From positions 1 through 28,945 of the forward strand of contig JAJJLU010000040.1 of the NCBI GenBank assembly GCA_023807065.1: a stretch of DNA of 28,945 nucleotides, given 5' to 3'. This DNA is from Isotricha intestinalis (lineage: Eukaryota > Ciliophora > Litostomatea > Vestibuliferida > Isotrichidae). Under the pieces are notes generated by a model that was not told the origin of the DNA, searched no databases, and saw nothing but the letters and a program-made list of their open reading frames with translations. Shown here one piece after another: positions 1 to 10,500 of the stretch (the stretch's first letter is position 1; each line of letters starts with the position of its first letter). Both the position numbers and the translations under genes were made by a program.

Positions 1-54
1 CCCCAATCCCCAATCCCCAATCCCCAATCCCCAATCCCCAATCCCCAATCCCCA
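1..54. repeat. Left telomere, (CCCCAAT)n
   Basis: Seven perfect tandem copies of the heptamer CCCCAAT fill positions 1-49, followed by CCCCA; unique sequence starts at about 55. The C-rich strand reads 5' to 3' inward, as expected at a left chromosome end. The unit differs from the hexamer CCCCAA of Tetrahymena and the CCCCAAAA of Euplotes/Oxytricha. With the matching G-rich repeat at the far end, it marks this as a whole linear chromosome. Confidence 0.95.
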
Positions 55-278
55 TTTCTTTGGTTATTGGTGTTAATTTATTACAAATCAAGTTATATTT
101 TATTTTTTATAATATTAAGTAAATTAAATTTTTAATTATTATTTTTTTTAAATTAATTTAAATTGAAGAAAATAAATAAAACCTATTTTTTCTAAAAATT
201 AAATATCAAATACTTTAAAAACAAAGTATAAAAAAACAAGAAAAAATAAAATAAATAAAACAAAAAACACAAAATAAT
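55..278. other. Left subtelomeric spacer and 3' flank of the NEK10-like gene
   Basis: About 225 very AT-rich bases lie between the telomere and the stop codon of the first gene. No open reading frame is seen. A 7-bp perfect inverted repeat (ATACTTT at 210-216, AAAGTAT at 223-229, 6-base loop) sits about 50 bases past the stop and could be a 3' end element, but repeats this short are common by chance in such sequence. Confidence 0.5.
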
Positions 279-2501
279 TTATTTCTTCCTTATTTCTTCA
301 ACTAATTTTTTCAACATCAAATTTTCGTTTTTCAAAATTTCTTCTCTTTCTTTTTCTCTTTGCATTTTTTCAAACAAAAACCCAGATAAAACTTTACAAA
401 TATCATCAATTTGAATTCTTTTATCTTCACTAACTAAGCATTCTTTAACTAAATAACATAATTCTTTATTTTTAAATTTATCTTCATTTAATTTCTCATA
501 ACTTAAATCACAAATATTTTTAGCAATAGCTAAAGGATTATCTCCATCAAAAGGGACTTTTAATTTTAACATTTCATATATTATACAACCTAAAGCCCAA
601 ATATCACAACCATATTTTACTGATAAATTATTCATTATTTCAGGAGAACAATAATATATACTTCCTTCAAAAACAGTATTATTTATTGATTGATTTACTA
701 TTGAATTATTATTATTATTATTCATATTTTTTTCTTTTTTATCATTTGTATCAATTGCTAAACCAAAATCTATTACTTTTACATTTAAATTATTATCTAA
801 CATTATATTATTTGGATTTAAATCACGATAAATTATATTAACAGTTTTATGCATATATCTTAAAACACTTACAATATCTAATATAATATTTATTATTTCA
901 TTTTCTTTGATTGGAGTGTTTTTTTCTTTTAAATGACTTATATATTCTCCTAAAGATATTCCTTCAATTAATTCCATTATAATATAACAATCATTTTTTT
1001 CTATAAAAGAATATAAATATTTGACTATATTAGGATGATTGAATTTTTTCCAAATTTTTATTTCATTTATTCCTTTATCAATTTCATTAGGATGTTCTCT
1101 TATAAATTGCATTTGTTTTTCATCTAGTTTTGTTTTTTTCATTGCAAAATATTTATTATTTGATTTTACTTTATAAACAGAACCAAATCCTCCTTTTCCT
1201 ATCATTTCAATTATTTTATAATCTCCTATTGTTTTTCCTATTTCTGTTTCATTATTTATTTCTGAGCTTTTCTTTGATATTTCATTTAATTCTTTTTCTG
1301 ATAAATTATTAAATGTTTGAATAAAAGAATTATAATTTTGACTTTCTGTTATATTTACAAATAAACTAAATATTTTATTTGGTATTAATTGTTTAAAATA
1401 TTTTTTATTTTTTTCTAAAGAAAATATTATTCTTAATATTATTAATATTAAATTTTGACTATCCAATAAATCTTTTTTTTGCTTTTCATCTTTTATTGTT
1501 TTTAATTTTAAAGAATATTTAGTTAACAATTTAAAAAGAGAATCTAACCATTTAGAACCTAAAATAATATTTAAATCATCATGAGTAGCAAAAGTTGCGA
1601 TAATTTTTAAAATATTAATATTCACAAAATTATTATTTGAATTTTCATTTAATAAAATATCAAAAAAATTTTGAATAACTTCAATAGAAACAAAATCATC
1701 ATCAGTAAAACATTCTTTTTTATAAATTTGTTGTATTAAAAATAATATTTTTGAAATTAATTCTATATTTAAATTTTTATGTTCTTTTAATAATAAAGTT
1801 AATTCAATTATTCCTCCTAAATACATAAATAATCTTCTAAATTCTTCATCATCAATTAAAATAAATATTAACTCTAAAATTTCAGGAATTTTATTTTTAA
1901 TAGCAGAAATTAATATTTCAACATTTTTAGTTTTTTTAAATTTATTAACAAATATTTTATTACTAATATTTGGTTTTAACATATATTTGATTAATTTAAT
2001 TAAAGTATTATTATTAACAATAAGTAACTCCATCATATTATCAGTCATTTCACTCGATAATATTTTTTTTTCAAAATTATTTTTAGTTTCAAAATCAACA
2101 TCAGCATTTTTTTCTAAATATCTTTTAACAATAGCTAATATCTCAATTAATATATTTTCAATAATTGAACCCATAGGTTTAGTCTTAGTTAATTGAGATA
2201 AAATAGATTGATATATTATAATGTGTTTTTCATTATACATATATTTTTGAATTATCTTTGAACGAGTTAATACTCTTGCTGCTTGAAATACTTGCCAAAT
2301 ATACATGTAGTTAGGTTCATTTTCTTTTATTAATTCTGCTCTTGATTCTATTAATTTTATGAATATTTCTGAATATATTTTATCTGAGTAATCTTTCTTT
2401 TCGTTATATGATGATATTAAAGAAGAAAGTTTACCGATTTCTTCCTTTTTATCTGCTATTGGATTTGAGAGAAGTTCGTTTAATTTTTTGTCATTTTCCA
2501 T
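279..2501 (-). CDS. NEK10: NEK10-like protein kinase with N-terminal armadillo-type region
   Basis: A 740-aa predicted serine/threonine kinase. Residues 1 to about 400 are all-helical, Leu/Ile-rich and repeat-like, consistent with armadillo/HEAT repeats. The kinase domain starts near residue 428: glycine loop GKGGFG at 435-440, probable ATP lysine K455 in AMKK, catalytic D560 in YRDLNPNNIM, and DFG aspartate D578. The NPNNIM variant of the catalytic loop, and ARM repeats before the kinase, are hallmarks of NEK10 within the NIMA family; NEK10 in animals is linked to cilia and checkpoint signalling. The HRD histidine is Tyr here. An Asn run sits in the activation segment before GSIYYCSPE. The last ~35 residues form a charged coiled coil. 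At 740 aa it is shorter than human NEK10 (about 1170), mainly by lacking the long C-terminal tail. Start ATG has an A-rich context; stop is TAA. Confidence 0.82.
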   Translation of the reverse strand: MENDKKLNELLSNPIADKKEEIGKLSSLISSYNEKKDYSDKIYSEIFIKLIESRAELIKENEPNYMYIWQVFQAARVLTRSKIIQKYMYNEKHIIIYQSILSQLTKTKPMGSIIENILIEILAIVKRYLEKNADVDFETKNNFEKKILSSEMTDNMMELLIVNNNTLIKLIKYMLKPNISNKIFVNKFKKTKNVEILISAIKNKIPEILELIFILIDDEEFRRLFMYLGGIIELTLLLKEHKNLNIELISKILFLIQQIYKKECFTDDDFVSIEVIQNFFDILLNENSNNNFVNINILKIIATFATHDDLNIILGSKWLDSLFKLLTKYSLKLKTIKDEKQKKDLLDSQNLILIILRIIFSLEKNKKYFKQLIPNKIFSLFVNITESQNYNSFIQTFNNLSEKELNEISKKSSEINNETEIGKTIGDYKIIEMIGKGGFGSVYKVKSNNKYFAMKKTKLDEKQMQFIREHPNEIDKGINEIKIWKKFNHPNIVKYLYSFIEKNDCYIIMELIEGISLGEYISHLKEKNTPIKENEIINIILDIVSVLRYMHKTVNIIYRDLNPNNIMLDNNLNVKVIDFGLAIDTNDKKEKNMNNNNNNSIVNQSINNTVFEGSIYYCSPEIMNNLSVKYGCDIWALGCIIYEMLKLKVPFDGDNPLAIAKNICDLSYEKLNEDKFKNKELCYLVKECLVSEDKRIQIDDICKVLSGFLFEKMQREKEREEILKNENLMLKKLVEEIRKK

Positions 2502-3377
2502 TTTTTTAATTAAATATTTTATTTTTATTAGTTTGTATTTATACTTTTTTTTCTTTTTGATAATTTTTTATTTTTTATTTTTTTTTGAGTATTTTTAATT
2601 AATTATTTTAAAATGGTAATTTGTTTTTCTTTTTAATTTGTAAAATTAAATGAATTATTTATTTTAAAAAATATTTTTAATAAATTATTATATAAATGTT
2701 GAATGAATATACAAAAGAGTTTTTGCATAAAATATATTTCTTTTAAATAAAGACAATAAAGAACATAAATATTCTTTTTGAATAAAATGATTAAGTGAAA
2801 ATTTAAATTAGCTTATTTTTAAAGGTTTTATGAACAAAAAAACAAAATTGATATAATGTCTTACAACTAAGAAATATCATTATATCTAAAATCAAACGAT
2901 ATATTCTTAGATTCAAAGTTCCCAGAAATAAAGATATTTATATGAGAATTATTGGGAATATCAAGTTTATGAAAAACACTTTTTAAATAACCAATAATAA
3001 TTATAACTCTTTCAATATGTAAATTCATTTTATTTTTGGAAAAGAACGTTGTCTAAATGTTTTACATTTAAAAATTGAATTTCTCTTTTATTTAAATCAT
3101 GACTTAAAAATTATAATTTTTTTAATTTGATTCTGTTTTCTATAATTTTTCAATAATCATATATTTTTAGTAAATATAAGATAAATATATATAATTATTA
3201 GTAATAAAAAAATTATTTTAAAATAAAGTTTAAAAAACCTAAAGAATTTAAAATATAAAAAAAAATAAAAATTAATAATAAATATTTCCAAAAAAATTCT
3301 TTCTTATCAAAAATATTAATAATAAATAAAAAAACCTAAAAAACTAAAATCATCCCAAAAAAACGTTCAAAAAATTT
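2502..3377. other. Intergenic spacer with GC-richer, ORF-like core
   Basis: This 876-base spacer separates the NEK10-like start codon from the stop of the HIT-family gene. Its flanks are nearly pure A/T, but about 2690-3060 is less AT-rich and holds two minus-strand coding-like stretches (2867-3028 and 2688-2807) and short stem-forming repeats, such as GATATAATG at 2850-2858 with CATTATATC at 2878-2886. It may hold a small gene, a gene remnant, a structured RNA or simply promoter DNA. Confidence 0.4.
2867..3028 (-). CDS. Possible small ORF, 53 aa, unknown
   Basis: A 53-codon ORF starts with an ATG in an A-rich context like the other genes here and ends in TAG. It begins MNLHIERVIIIIGYLKSVFH and contains residues such as Pro, Gly, Ser and Arg encoded by GC-containing codons (CCC, GGG, AAC), unlike the A/T-only spacer around it. 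A second open stretch of 39 codons in another frame follows at 2688-2807, so this could be the start of a decayed or intron-bearing gene. No family is recognised. Open stretches of this length also arise by chance in such DNA, so this is only a candidate. Confidence 0.25.
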   Translation of the reverse strand: MNLHIERVIIIIGYLKSVFHKLDIPNNSHINIFISGNFESKNISFDFRYNDIS

Positions 3378-4532
3378 TTAATATCTCTTAATTTCATAAA
3401 CACTATCAACTAACTTAATAATAATATCATTTAACTCATTAAATATATTTTCATCAAGAGAAACTTCATCTTTAAAAAACTTATTAATTTCTTCTTCACT
3501 AATATTATCATAATCATTTTCCTCTTTACAAGTAATTAATCCACTTAAATCATTCCAACAAGTATTAAACTTATGTTCTTTTTTTTTAAATTTTCTAGGT
3601 ACTAAATAAAAAATAGTTCCTTGTTTAGTTAAAATTAAATTATGAGCAATTCCTTTATCTATTAATTTACTTAAAATTAAATTAGTAATATGAGCAATAG
3701 AGTTTTGATATAAATTATCAATAGTAGAAATTTCCATTTCTGCTTTTTCTTGTCCTAAGATACATTCTATTTTCCAAGAAAAAAAAGGAAAATTAATTAA
3801 ATAAACTTTAATTAAAGTAGTTCCATCAAACATTGAAATTTCATCTTGATTTTTGTGTTTTAATTGAGTTTCAAATAGTAATTTATTATCAAAATTTTCA
3901 ATAGGTAAATTAGATATTTCATTATTGAAATCATCTAACATTAAAAATTCAAAATGTAAATGATTAATTTCACATCCTCCTCCTAAAGAGTCATATCCAC
4001 AAATTAAACTTGGATTTTTAATAATTTGATATATGTTTAAAAATTGTAAGATTAATTCACTTGATAAGACTTGAGGTAAATCTTGTTCGTAACATAAAGT
4101 AATATTACAATGAGATAAACATAATGGAAAATAACATAAAGTTATTAAATCAGTTTTTGAGTAAATTTCATTTTCTAATTCTTCTTCATTTATTTTATTA
4201 GGATCTTTTATTTCTTGATTATCTAAATCAATTTCTAATATTTTTTCCTGTTCATCTACTTTGTGAAAAGTAAATAAATTTTCATTGTAATCAATGTAAA
4301 CTTCGTTGTTTTCAAAAATTAAGAAATCTGTATTTTCTTCATCGTTGAAATACTCTAAATATTTATTTGCGTATATTTTATTATAGAATGAATAGTAATT
4401 TCCGGTTTTTTTGAATTTTATTAAACTGAAATCTGATAAAATTACACGAGAATGATTGTTTGATGTTAATGTTTTGGTTGCTTCTTTTATTTTAGGGATT
4501 ATCAAATTTTTGAAATCTTCATTGGATTCCAT
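3378..4532 (-). CDS. HIT-superfamily phosphorylase-like protein (GDPGP1/VTC2-like)
   Basis: A 384-aa protein resembling the GDP-hexose phosphorylases: plant VTC2 (GDP-L-galactose phosphorylase, ascorbate synthesis) and animal GDPGP1 (GDP-D-glucose phosphorylase). The key match is the HIT-like motif GGGCEINHLHFEFL, with the H-L-H core at residues 191-193, after GYDSLG, as in the VTC2 pattern NHLHFQ. A second family-like block, HNLILTKQGTIFYLVPRKF, follows about 115 residues later. The usual Gln of HxHxQ is Glu195 here, so substrate or activity may differ. Residues 60-125 are acidic and variable. Known of the family: phosphorolysis of GDP-hexoses through a histidine nucleotidyl intermediate. 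Inferred: cytosolic nucleotide-sugar metabolism. An Ap4A-phosphorylase-like relative is the main alternative. The ATG lies 703 bases from the next gene; stop is TAA. Confidence 0.65.
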   Translation of the reverse strand: MESNEDFKNLIIPKIKEATKTLTSNNHSRVILSDFSLIKFKKTGNYYSFYNKIYANKYLEYFNDEENTDFLIFENNEVYIDYNENLFTFHKVDEQEKILEIDLDNQEIKDPNKINEEELENEIYSKTDLITLCYFPLCLSHCNITLCYEQDLPQVLSSELILQFLNIYQIIKNPSLICGYDSLGGGCEINHLHFEFLMLDDFNNEISNLPIENFDNKLLFETQLKHKNQDEISMFDGTTLIKVYLINFPFFSWKIECILGQEKAEMEISTIDNLYQNSIAHITNLILSKLIDKGIAHNLILTKQGTIFYLVPRKFKKKEHKFNTCWNDLSGLITCKEENDYDNISEEEINKFFKDEVSLDENIFNELNDIIIKLVDSVYEIKRY

Positions 4533-5235
4533 TGATTTTATTTTTTTGTAAATAGATTTATTTTATTTTTTTATAATTAAATTTATAATATTTTTATTTA
4601 ATATTCTTTATATAAGTTTTGATATATTTATTTTTATTTTTTATTTAAATTCTTATCTTATTATTATTGACTTTATTTAATATCATTTTTATTTGTGAGA
4701 ATATTCATTATTTAATAGCTATTTTTATATTTTTTTTGTTTTAATTCTTTATAAAAATCAATATTATAAATTAGCGTTTTTAAATTCAATATTATTATTT
4801 TCAGAGTTATAAATTATTAATTTATTTATTTTAAAAAAATATTTTTTTATGTTATTTTTTACTTTTATTTCTTTTATTCTTTTTTATTAAAATTATATTA
4901 TTTGAGATTTAATTTCTTTTTTCACCTATTGAAAAACCTTCTTTTCCACTATTTTAAACCATCACAAATTCGTTTCATTTAATTAAATTAGTTTTTATTT
5001 ATTTTATATTATTGAAATATAATTTTGACAAAACATTAATGATTAATTACTTTATATTCTTTTTTTTTATCATAGGTAATATTTGGGATTTATGTTAATT
5101 TGTTATAATTTAATATTCAAAAGTATTTATTAAACTAAATAATACTTTTGAATAATCCTAAAAAAATAATTAAAAAAACAGTAATAATAATATATAATAA
5201 TAAAAACAAATATAAAAAAATAAAAGAAATTGTTT
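4533..5235. other. Intergenic spacer with a 14-bp inverted repeat
   Basis: This spacer of about 700 bases lies between the start of the HIT-family gene and the stop of the MORN gene. It is almost entirely A/T with long T runs. A slightly GC-richer patch at about 4920-4985 has no convincing ORF. The one clear structure is the inverted repeat at 5114-5154, listed separately. Confidence 0.5.
5114..5154. repeat. Perfect 14-bp inverted repeat (hairpin) downstream of the MORN gene
   Basis: The arm TATTCAAAAGTATT (5114-5127) and its exact reverse complement AATACTTTTGAATA (5141-5154) are separated by 13 bases. It begins about 80 bases beyond the MORN stop codon, so it would fold in that gene's 3' UTR or just past it. 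It could act in transcript end formation, but long A/T-rich arms also occur by chance at this base composition. Confidence 0.5.
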
Positions 5236-6561
5236 CTAAAAAAATTTTGTCTCATTATCCAATTCTTCAATAAAATTACACATTTCTTCAAAACTAAATC
5301 TAAAAAAATCTTTATATTTTTTTTTATCTTCCTCTAAAATTTCATAAATTTCATTTTCATCATTAAACCATTTTAATTTTTTTCCTCTTTCCCAAATTCC
5401 AAATTTCACTCTTTGACTATCCATATATTTCCCAATTCCATTTTGTTTTCCTTCACTCCAAAACCCAATAAAAATTTTCCTAGGTTCTTTCCAACAATAA
5501 ATCCCAAAACCTTCTTTTTTATCATTTTTATAAAACCCAATATACTTTTTCCCATCTTTCCAACAGAACTCTCCAAGACCATTCATCATATTATTATCCC
5601 ACATTCCTAAATAAATTCTTCCATCATTAAAGTAATAAATACCATAACCAGATAAAAAATTATTTTTCCATTCTCCTTCATATTTAGAATTATCACTCCA
5701 TATATATTGACCAATACCTTCTTTTTTTCCATTTTTATAACTTCCTTTATAAATAGAACCATCTTTCCAAGTTTCAATCCCAATTCCATCTTGTGACTCT
5801 TCTTTCCATTCTCCATTATACTCAGCTCCATTATTATGAGTATATATACCATAACCATGAAGATGATCATTTAGAAAAGAACCTAAATATTTATCACCAT
5901 CACTATGAAGAAATAAACCTAAACCATTTGCTCTGTTTTCATGGAAGAATCCTTTATATTTTGCTCCGTCATTCCATATTTGAATACCAAATCCTTCTTT
6001 CATATTTGAAGATGAACGTTCTCCGATATATTTGAAATTAGAATTCTGGAAATTCAATTGTTTTGGACAAAGGAGACTGTCTTGACGAAGAGATGAAGAA
6101 AGAGAAGTTTCGAAATCATTTTGTTTTACACCTTTTATTTTCATATCTCCATTTTTTGGATTTGGGGTGTTTAAATTATTATTATAATTATTGTTTGCTA
6201 TATTGATGATTTCATTTGTGGATTCTTTGTTATTAGTGTTGTTAAAGTAAGAGTTTGAGGTTTTTTTTAGTTTATTTTTTAAATCTTTATTTGTTTTCAT
6301 TTTCTGAATTCCTTCTCTTAGAAATGATGTTATTTTCTTTGCATAGTTGTTTAAAGCAATTTTCTTTAGTTGAGGTGAGGTTATGTTAGAAATTATAGTT
6401 TTTAAACTTCTTGTTGATATGGAATTTGGATATTGGGAATTGAAAGTTGATTCAGTTTTATTTTTTTTTAGTTGTTCATTACGGTTTTGATCTTCTTTTA
6501 TTATTGAACTTTCTGTATTTATATCACTGTTTTTACATGAACACATTGAATTGTTTCCCAT
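5236..6561 (-). CDS. MORN-repeat protein with Cys-containing N-terminus
   Basis: A 441-aa protein with nine consecutive 23-residue MORN repeats from about residue 178 to 385, each built like YxGxWKNGKxxGxGxYxWxDG (for example YEGEWKNNFLSGYGIYYFND). MORN arrays form elongated beta-sheets that serve as scaffolds at membranes, basal bodies and cortical structures in protists; some MORN proteins carry a lipid-kinase domain, which is absent here. The N-terminus MGNNSMCSC has Gly2 and two nearby Cys, which could allow myristoylation and palmitoylation, although residue 6 is Met instead of the favoured Ser/Thr. Residues 15-175 are Asn/Ser/Lys-rich and likely disordered. A short acidic helical tail follows the repeats. 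It ends at TAG, evidence that TAG is a true stop in this organism. Cortical scaffold function is inference. Confidence 0.9.
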   Translation of the reverse strand: MGNNSMCSCKNSDINTESSIIKEDQNRNEQLKKNKTESTFNSQYPNSISTRSLKTIISNITSPQLKKIALNNYAKKITSFLREGIQKMKTNKDLKNKLKKTSNSYFNNTNNKESTNEIINIANNNYNNNLNTPNPKNGDMKIKGVKQNDFETSLSSSLRQDSLLCPKQLNFQNSNFKYIGERSSSNMKEGFGIQIWNDGAKYKGFFHENRANGLGLFLHSDGDKYLGSFLNDHLHGYGIYTHNNGAEYNGEWKEESQDGIGIETWKDGSIYKGSYKNGKKEGIGQYIWSDNSKYEGEWKNNFLSGYGIYYFNDGRIYLGMWDNNMMNGLGEFCWKDGKKYIGFYKNDKKEGFGIYCWKEPRKIFIGFWSEGKQNGIGKYMDSQRVKFGIWERGKKLKWFNDENEIYEILEEDKKKYKDFFRFSFEEMCNFIEELDNETKFF

Positions 6562-7510
6562 TTTTTTTTTGGGAATTTAAATTAAATTGTTTATTTTTTA
6601 TTTAGATTAATAATTAATTTAAATAATTTTTTTCAAAAGATTTTCAATTATATTTTTAAAATGTAATAATTATATTTAGAAAAAAATTGAATAATTCATT
6701 TCATAAAATGGAAAAAGAAATTTTAAAATTACTTGTTATAAAACAAGATTTTTTTCATTGATTATTTGTATAATTAAAAATTTATTAAATCTAAGGGATA
6801 TATATTTTATTTTTAATATTAAAAAGTCAAATTAAAAATCATTGACAATAGAAAATGTAATATTAATCTCATATATTCAATATTAAATGCTTATTGTTTT
6901 ATTATAATTATGAAAGTACTCAAAGATAGTATCATTTTGAAATTAGGGAATTGAAATTTAAAACATTATATTATATTTAATACAATATTTTTTTATTATA
7001 TTCTGTTTTTAATAATAATCTTTATTTTATTCAAAAGGATGATTATTGTTTAATTGTACTTTTTTTTGATTTTATTATTGTTTTACTTAAAATTGGTATA
7101 ACCAGTATGTAATAGTTATTTGTTAGATATTATCACATTTATAATGATAATTAGAAAGATGCTTTCTTAAATTATTTAGAAATAATATTGTAAAATATTT
7201 CTAACTTTTGAAAATTGGATAATCGAAATTGAAAATCAATAGATTTTTAATTTATTTGATTTTAGATATTAAAATTGATTTTAAAATAAAATATTTTTTA
7301 ATTTTTTTCATATTTCATCAAAAACAAAAACTAAAAAACAAAAAAAATTAATATATATCAAAAAACACAAAAAATCCAAAAAAGTCAAATCAATAAAAAA
7401 ACAAAAATAATTATATTTTTATATTTTACAGTAATAACTATTAAAAATAAAATCAATATACCAAAAAAAAAAAATTAAGCAATCTAAAAAAAAATTAAAA
7501 CATTAAAAAA
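6562..7510. other. Divergent intergenic region between MORN and starch synthase genes
   Basis: About 950 bases separate two divergently transcribed genes and must hold both promoters. It is strongly A/T with no long ORF. The central part (about 6830-7230) is somewhat less A/T-biased. The last 180 bases before the starch synthase ATG are A-rich on the plus strand, as seen upstream of other starts here. No recognisable promoter element could be defined. Confidence 0.4.
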
Positions 7511-10500
7511 ATGGACGAAACCAATAATCAAATGATATCCGACATAAAAAACCCTTCAATTCCTTATCTTTCAGAAACTTATCCCTTAATATCATCTTTA
7601 AAGCAATTTCTTGAATCACAAAATCCAAACATTCACGATTTTGAAAATTGGTTAAACTTCACTCAAAATCTTTTATCTCAAAACAACATTACATTTCAGC
7701 AATTTATATTAAAAATATCATTTATAAAAGATAATGACATTTTTTCAACAGAATTATTTAAAAAAATAAAAATACTCTCCTCTCAAAATCTTTCCCTTAA
7801 AAATTTAATAAGTGAAAATAACTTAGGTCCTATTTGCTTTGTTACACCTGAATTAGGAAGATGGAGTACAGTGGGTGGATTAGGAGTAATGGTTGATGAA
7901 TTAAGTCAAGGATTAAATTCTGCTGGTCAAAAAGTAATGATGATAAGTCCTTATTATGATAGAAATAGAAAAGGAGAAACTGAATATTTAAAAAATGATC
8001 CTTTTAATATTAAATACTTAAGAAATATTGAAGTTTCTTTAGATAAAAAGTATAATTTTGGTGTTCATATGGGAGTTGGAAATAATGGTATTGAATATTA
8101 TTTTATTCATAATTATGAAATTTTCCCTAAACCTTATCCTGAAGGAAGAGTTGATGATAATTTTAGAAGAGTTTGTCTTTTCTGTAAAGCTTCTTTACAA
8201 TTGCTTTGTGATATTAGAAAAATTCCAGCTGTTATTGTAACTAATGATTGGTATACTGGATTAGTTGCTGCTTATGGTAAAATTGCCTTTGGGGGAATTT
8301 TCAGTGGAACTACTTTTATGCATATTTGCCATAATTTAGAACCTGAATATGAAGGAAGATTTTATCCAACTAGAGAACAAGGAACTCTTGATTATATTCA
8401 TCAAATTAATAGAGATTTATTAGTTGATCCTTGGTGGAAACAAATTGTAATTAATCCTTCTCGTTGTGCACTGATAATGAGTGATCAATGGGGTACTGTT
8501 AGTCACTCTTATAAGGAAGATTTATTAAGATCAAGTCCTTTATCAGGAATTTTAAAACAGAAACCACAACCTTTTTCATATCCTAACGGAGTTTTTAAAG
8601 AAAATAGATTAAAACAATTAACTGATAAAGCAGGAATAGACCATTTAGGAGCTAGAGAATATATTCAGAAAAAATATTTTGGTTATCAACAAATGAATCC
8701 AGATGTTCCTATTTATGCTTTTGTTGGAAGAATAACTCGTCAAAAGGGAGTTCACTTAATATTAGAAGTAGCTGAGGAATTAATAAATAAAACAGGAGGG
8801 CAAATTAACATTCTTGTTGGAGGAATGGGTGTTCATTCAGATCCTTACTTCCGAGATTGTGAAAATCGTATTCGACATTTAAGAGGGAGATATCCTAATT
8901 GTTTCTGGGCTAATCCCAGTGAATTCTTTGTTGATGGACCTAAAATTAATATTGGAGCTGATTTCGGTCTTATGCCTTCATTGTTTGAACCTGGTGGTAT
9001 AGTCCAACATGAATTCTTCCTTGGAAGAACACCAGTTATCGCTTTTAGAACTGGAGGATTAAAAGATACTGTTTTTGAATTTTTATGGGATAGTAATAAA
9101 GGGAATGGATTGACTTTTGATAATTATTGTAGAAATGGATTAATGGATGCTATGTGGAGGAGTATTAATTTGTTTAAAAATAAGGAAAAGTATGAAATTT
9201 GTAGAGAAAATGCTTTTAATAGTGTTATTGATGTTAAAGATGTTTCTAAAGCATGGGGAAGGGAGTTTTATAGGTTAAAAGGGAAAGTTTTCTTTAATGT
9301 GAGAGAAGTTCTTGGGGACGAAGATAACGAAAATAAGGAAAATATTAATAATTCTAATAATGATAAAGATAATAAGGTTATGACTGAAAATAAAAATATT
9401 AATAATATTAATAATAATAATAATAGGGAAAATATGATTAAAGGGTTTAGTCAGAATAATATTTTAAATCCCTTTGGAGGTTTTAATCAAAAGAAAAATT
9501 ATAGGAATAATATATTTAGTAAAGAAAAGGAAAATAATAACTTTAATATTAGAGTTGGAAGTAATAATAATTTAAATATTGAAGGAAATAAAGAAAATCA
9601 AAATAATAACATTTTCACTCAATTTAGGAGTAATTATTATAATAATTATATGAATAAAAACAGAAATAATGAAAATAATAAAAATAATATCGAACAAAAT
9701 AAAAATCTTCTTCAAAACCAAAATAATAATAAAAGTAATCTAATTCAAAACAAACAAAATAACATTGTGAAATCAAAAGAACCAGAAAAAATAAATAGCA
9801 ATATCACCAATATAATAAACCCAAACACAAACAACAATAATAATATTAACCTAAACACAAACAATAATAATAATAATATAAACCTAAACAAACAATATAA
9901 TAATAATAACAACAGAAACATTAAATTTAATCAAAATTCCCAATTAAACAAAAATGAAAATCAACAAAATAATAATAATAACAATAACAATTATAATAAT
10001 TTAAACTTTAATCAAAATAATAACATTTCTGAAAAAAAACCAGAACCTAAAATTCAAAATCCAATTCCAAATCCAATAGATTTAATAAATCAACAAGCAA
10101 AAACAACTCTTACTCAAAAAAAACCAAGTAAAAATAACTTTAACTTTAAACCTCATAATGATTTATATTATTATAGTCCAAATATAAAAAACACATCATT
10201 TATTCCAGGTAATACGAACACAATAAATCAAAATAATAATATAAATAATTTTAATCAAAATAATAATATTAACAATTTAATAGTAATTAATAATTCAAAC
10301 TCGAACTTCAATAAAACAAAAAACGCCTTAAATAATATAATATTAATAACAGATAATGGAATATTAAATGGAAATAATCAAATAAATGAAAAGTCCAATT
10401 TTTATCAAAATAATATTATTCAAACAGCATTAAATGAAAATTTAAATAATAAAATTAATTTAAATAATACAAATAAAATAATCGAAGAGAACAATAATAA

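Noticed and set aside
2850..2960. tRNA-like or snoRNA-like element suggested by nested stems and an ATTCAAA loop
   Set aside because: The supposed T-arm stem does not pair and no anticodon arm or box motifs are present; the stems overlap the ORF-like patch.
5607..5870. 87-codon minus-strand frame within the MORN gene
   Set aside because: It is a same-strand shadow in another phase of the repetitive MORN coding region.
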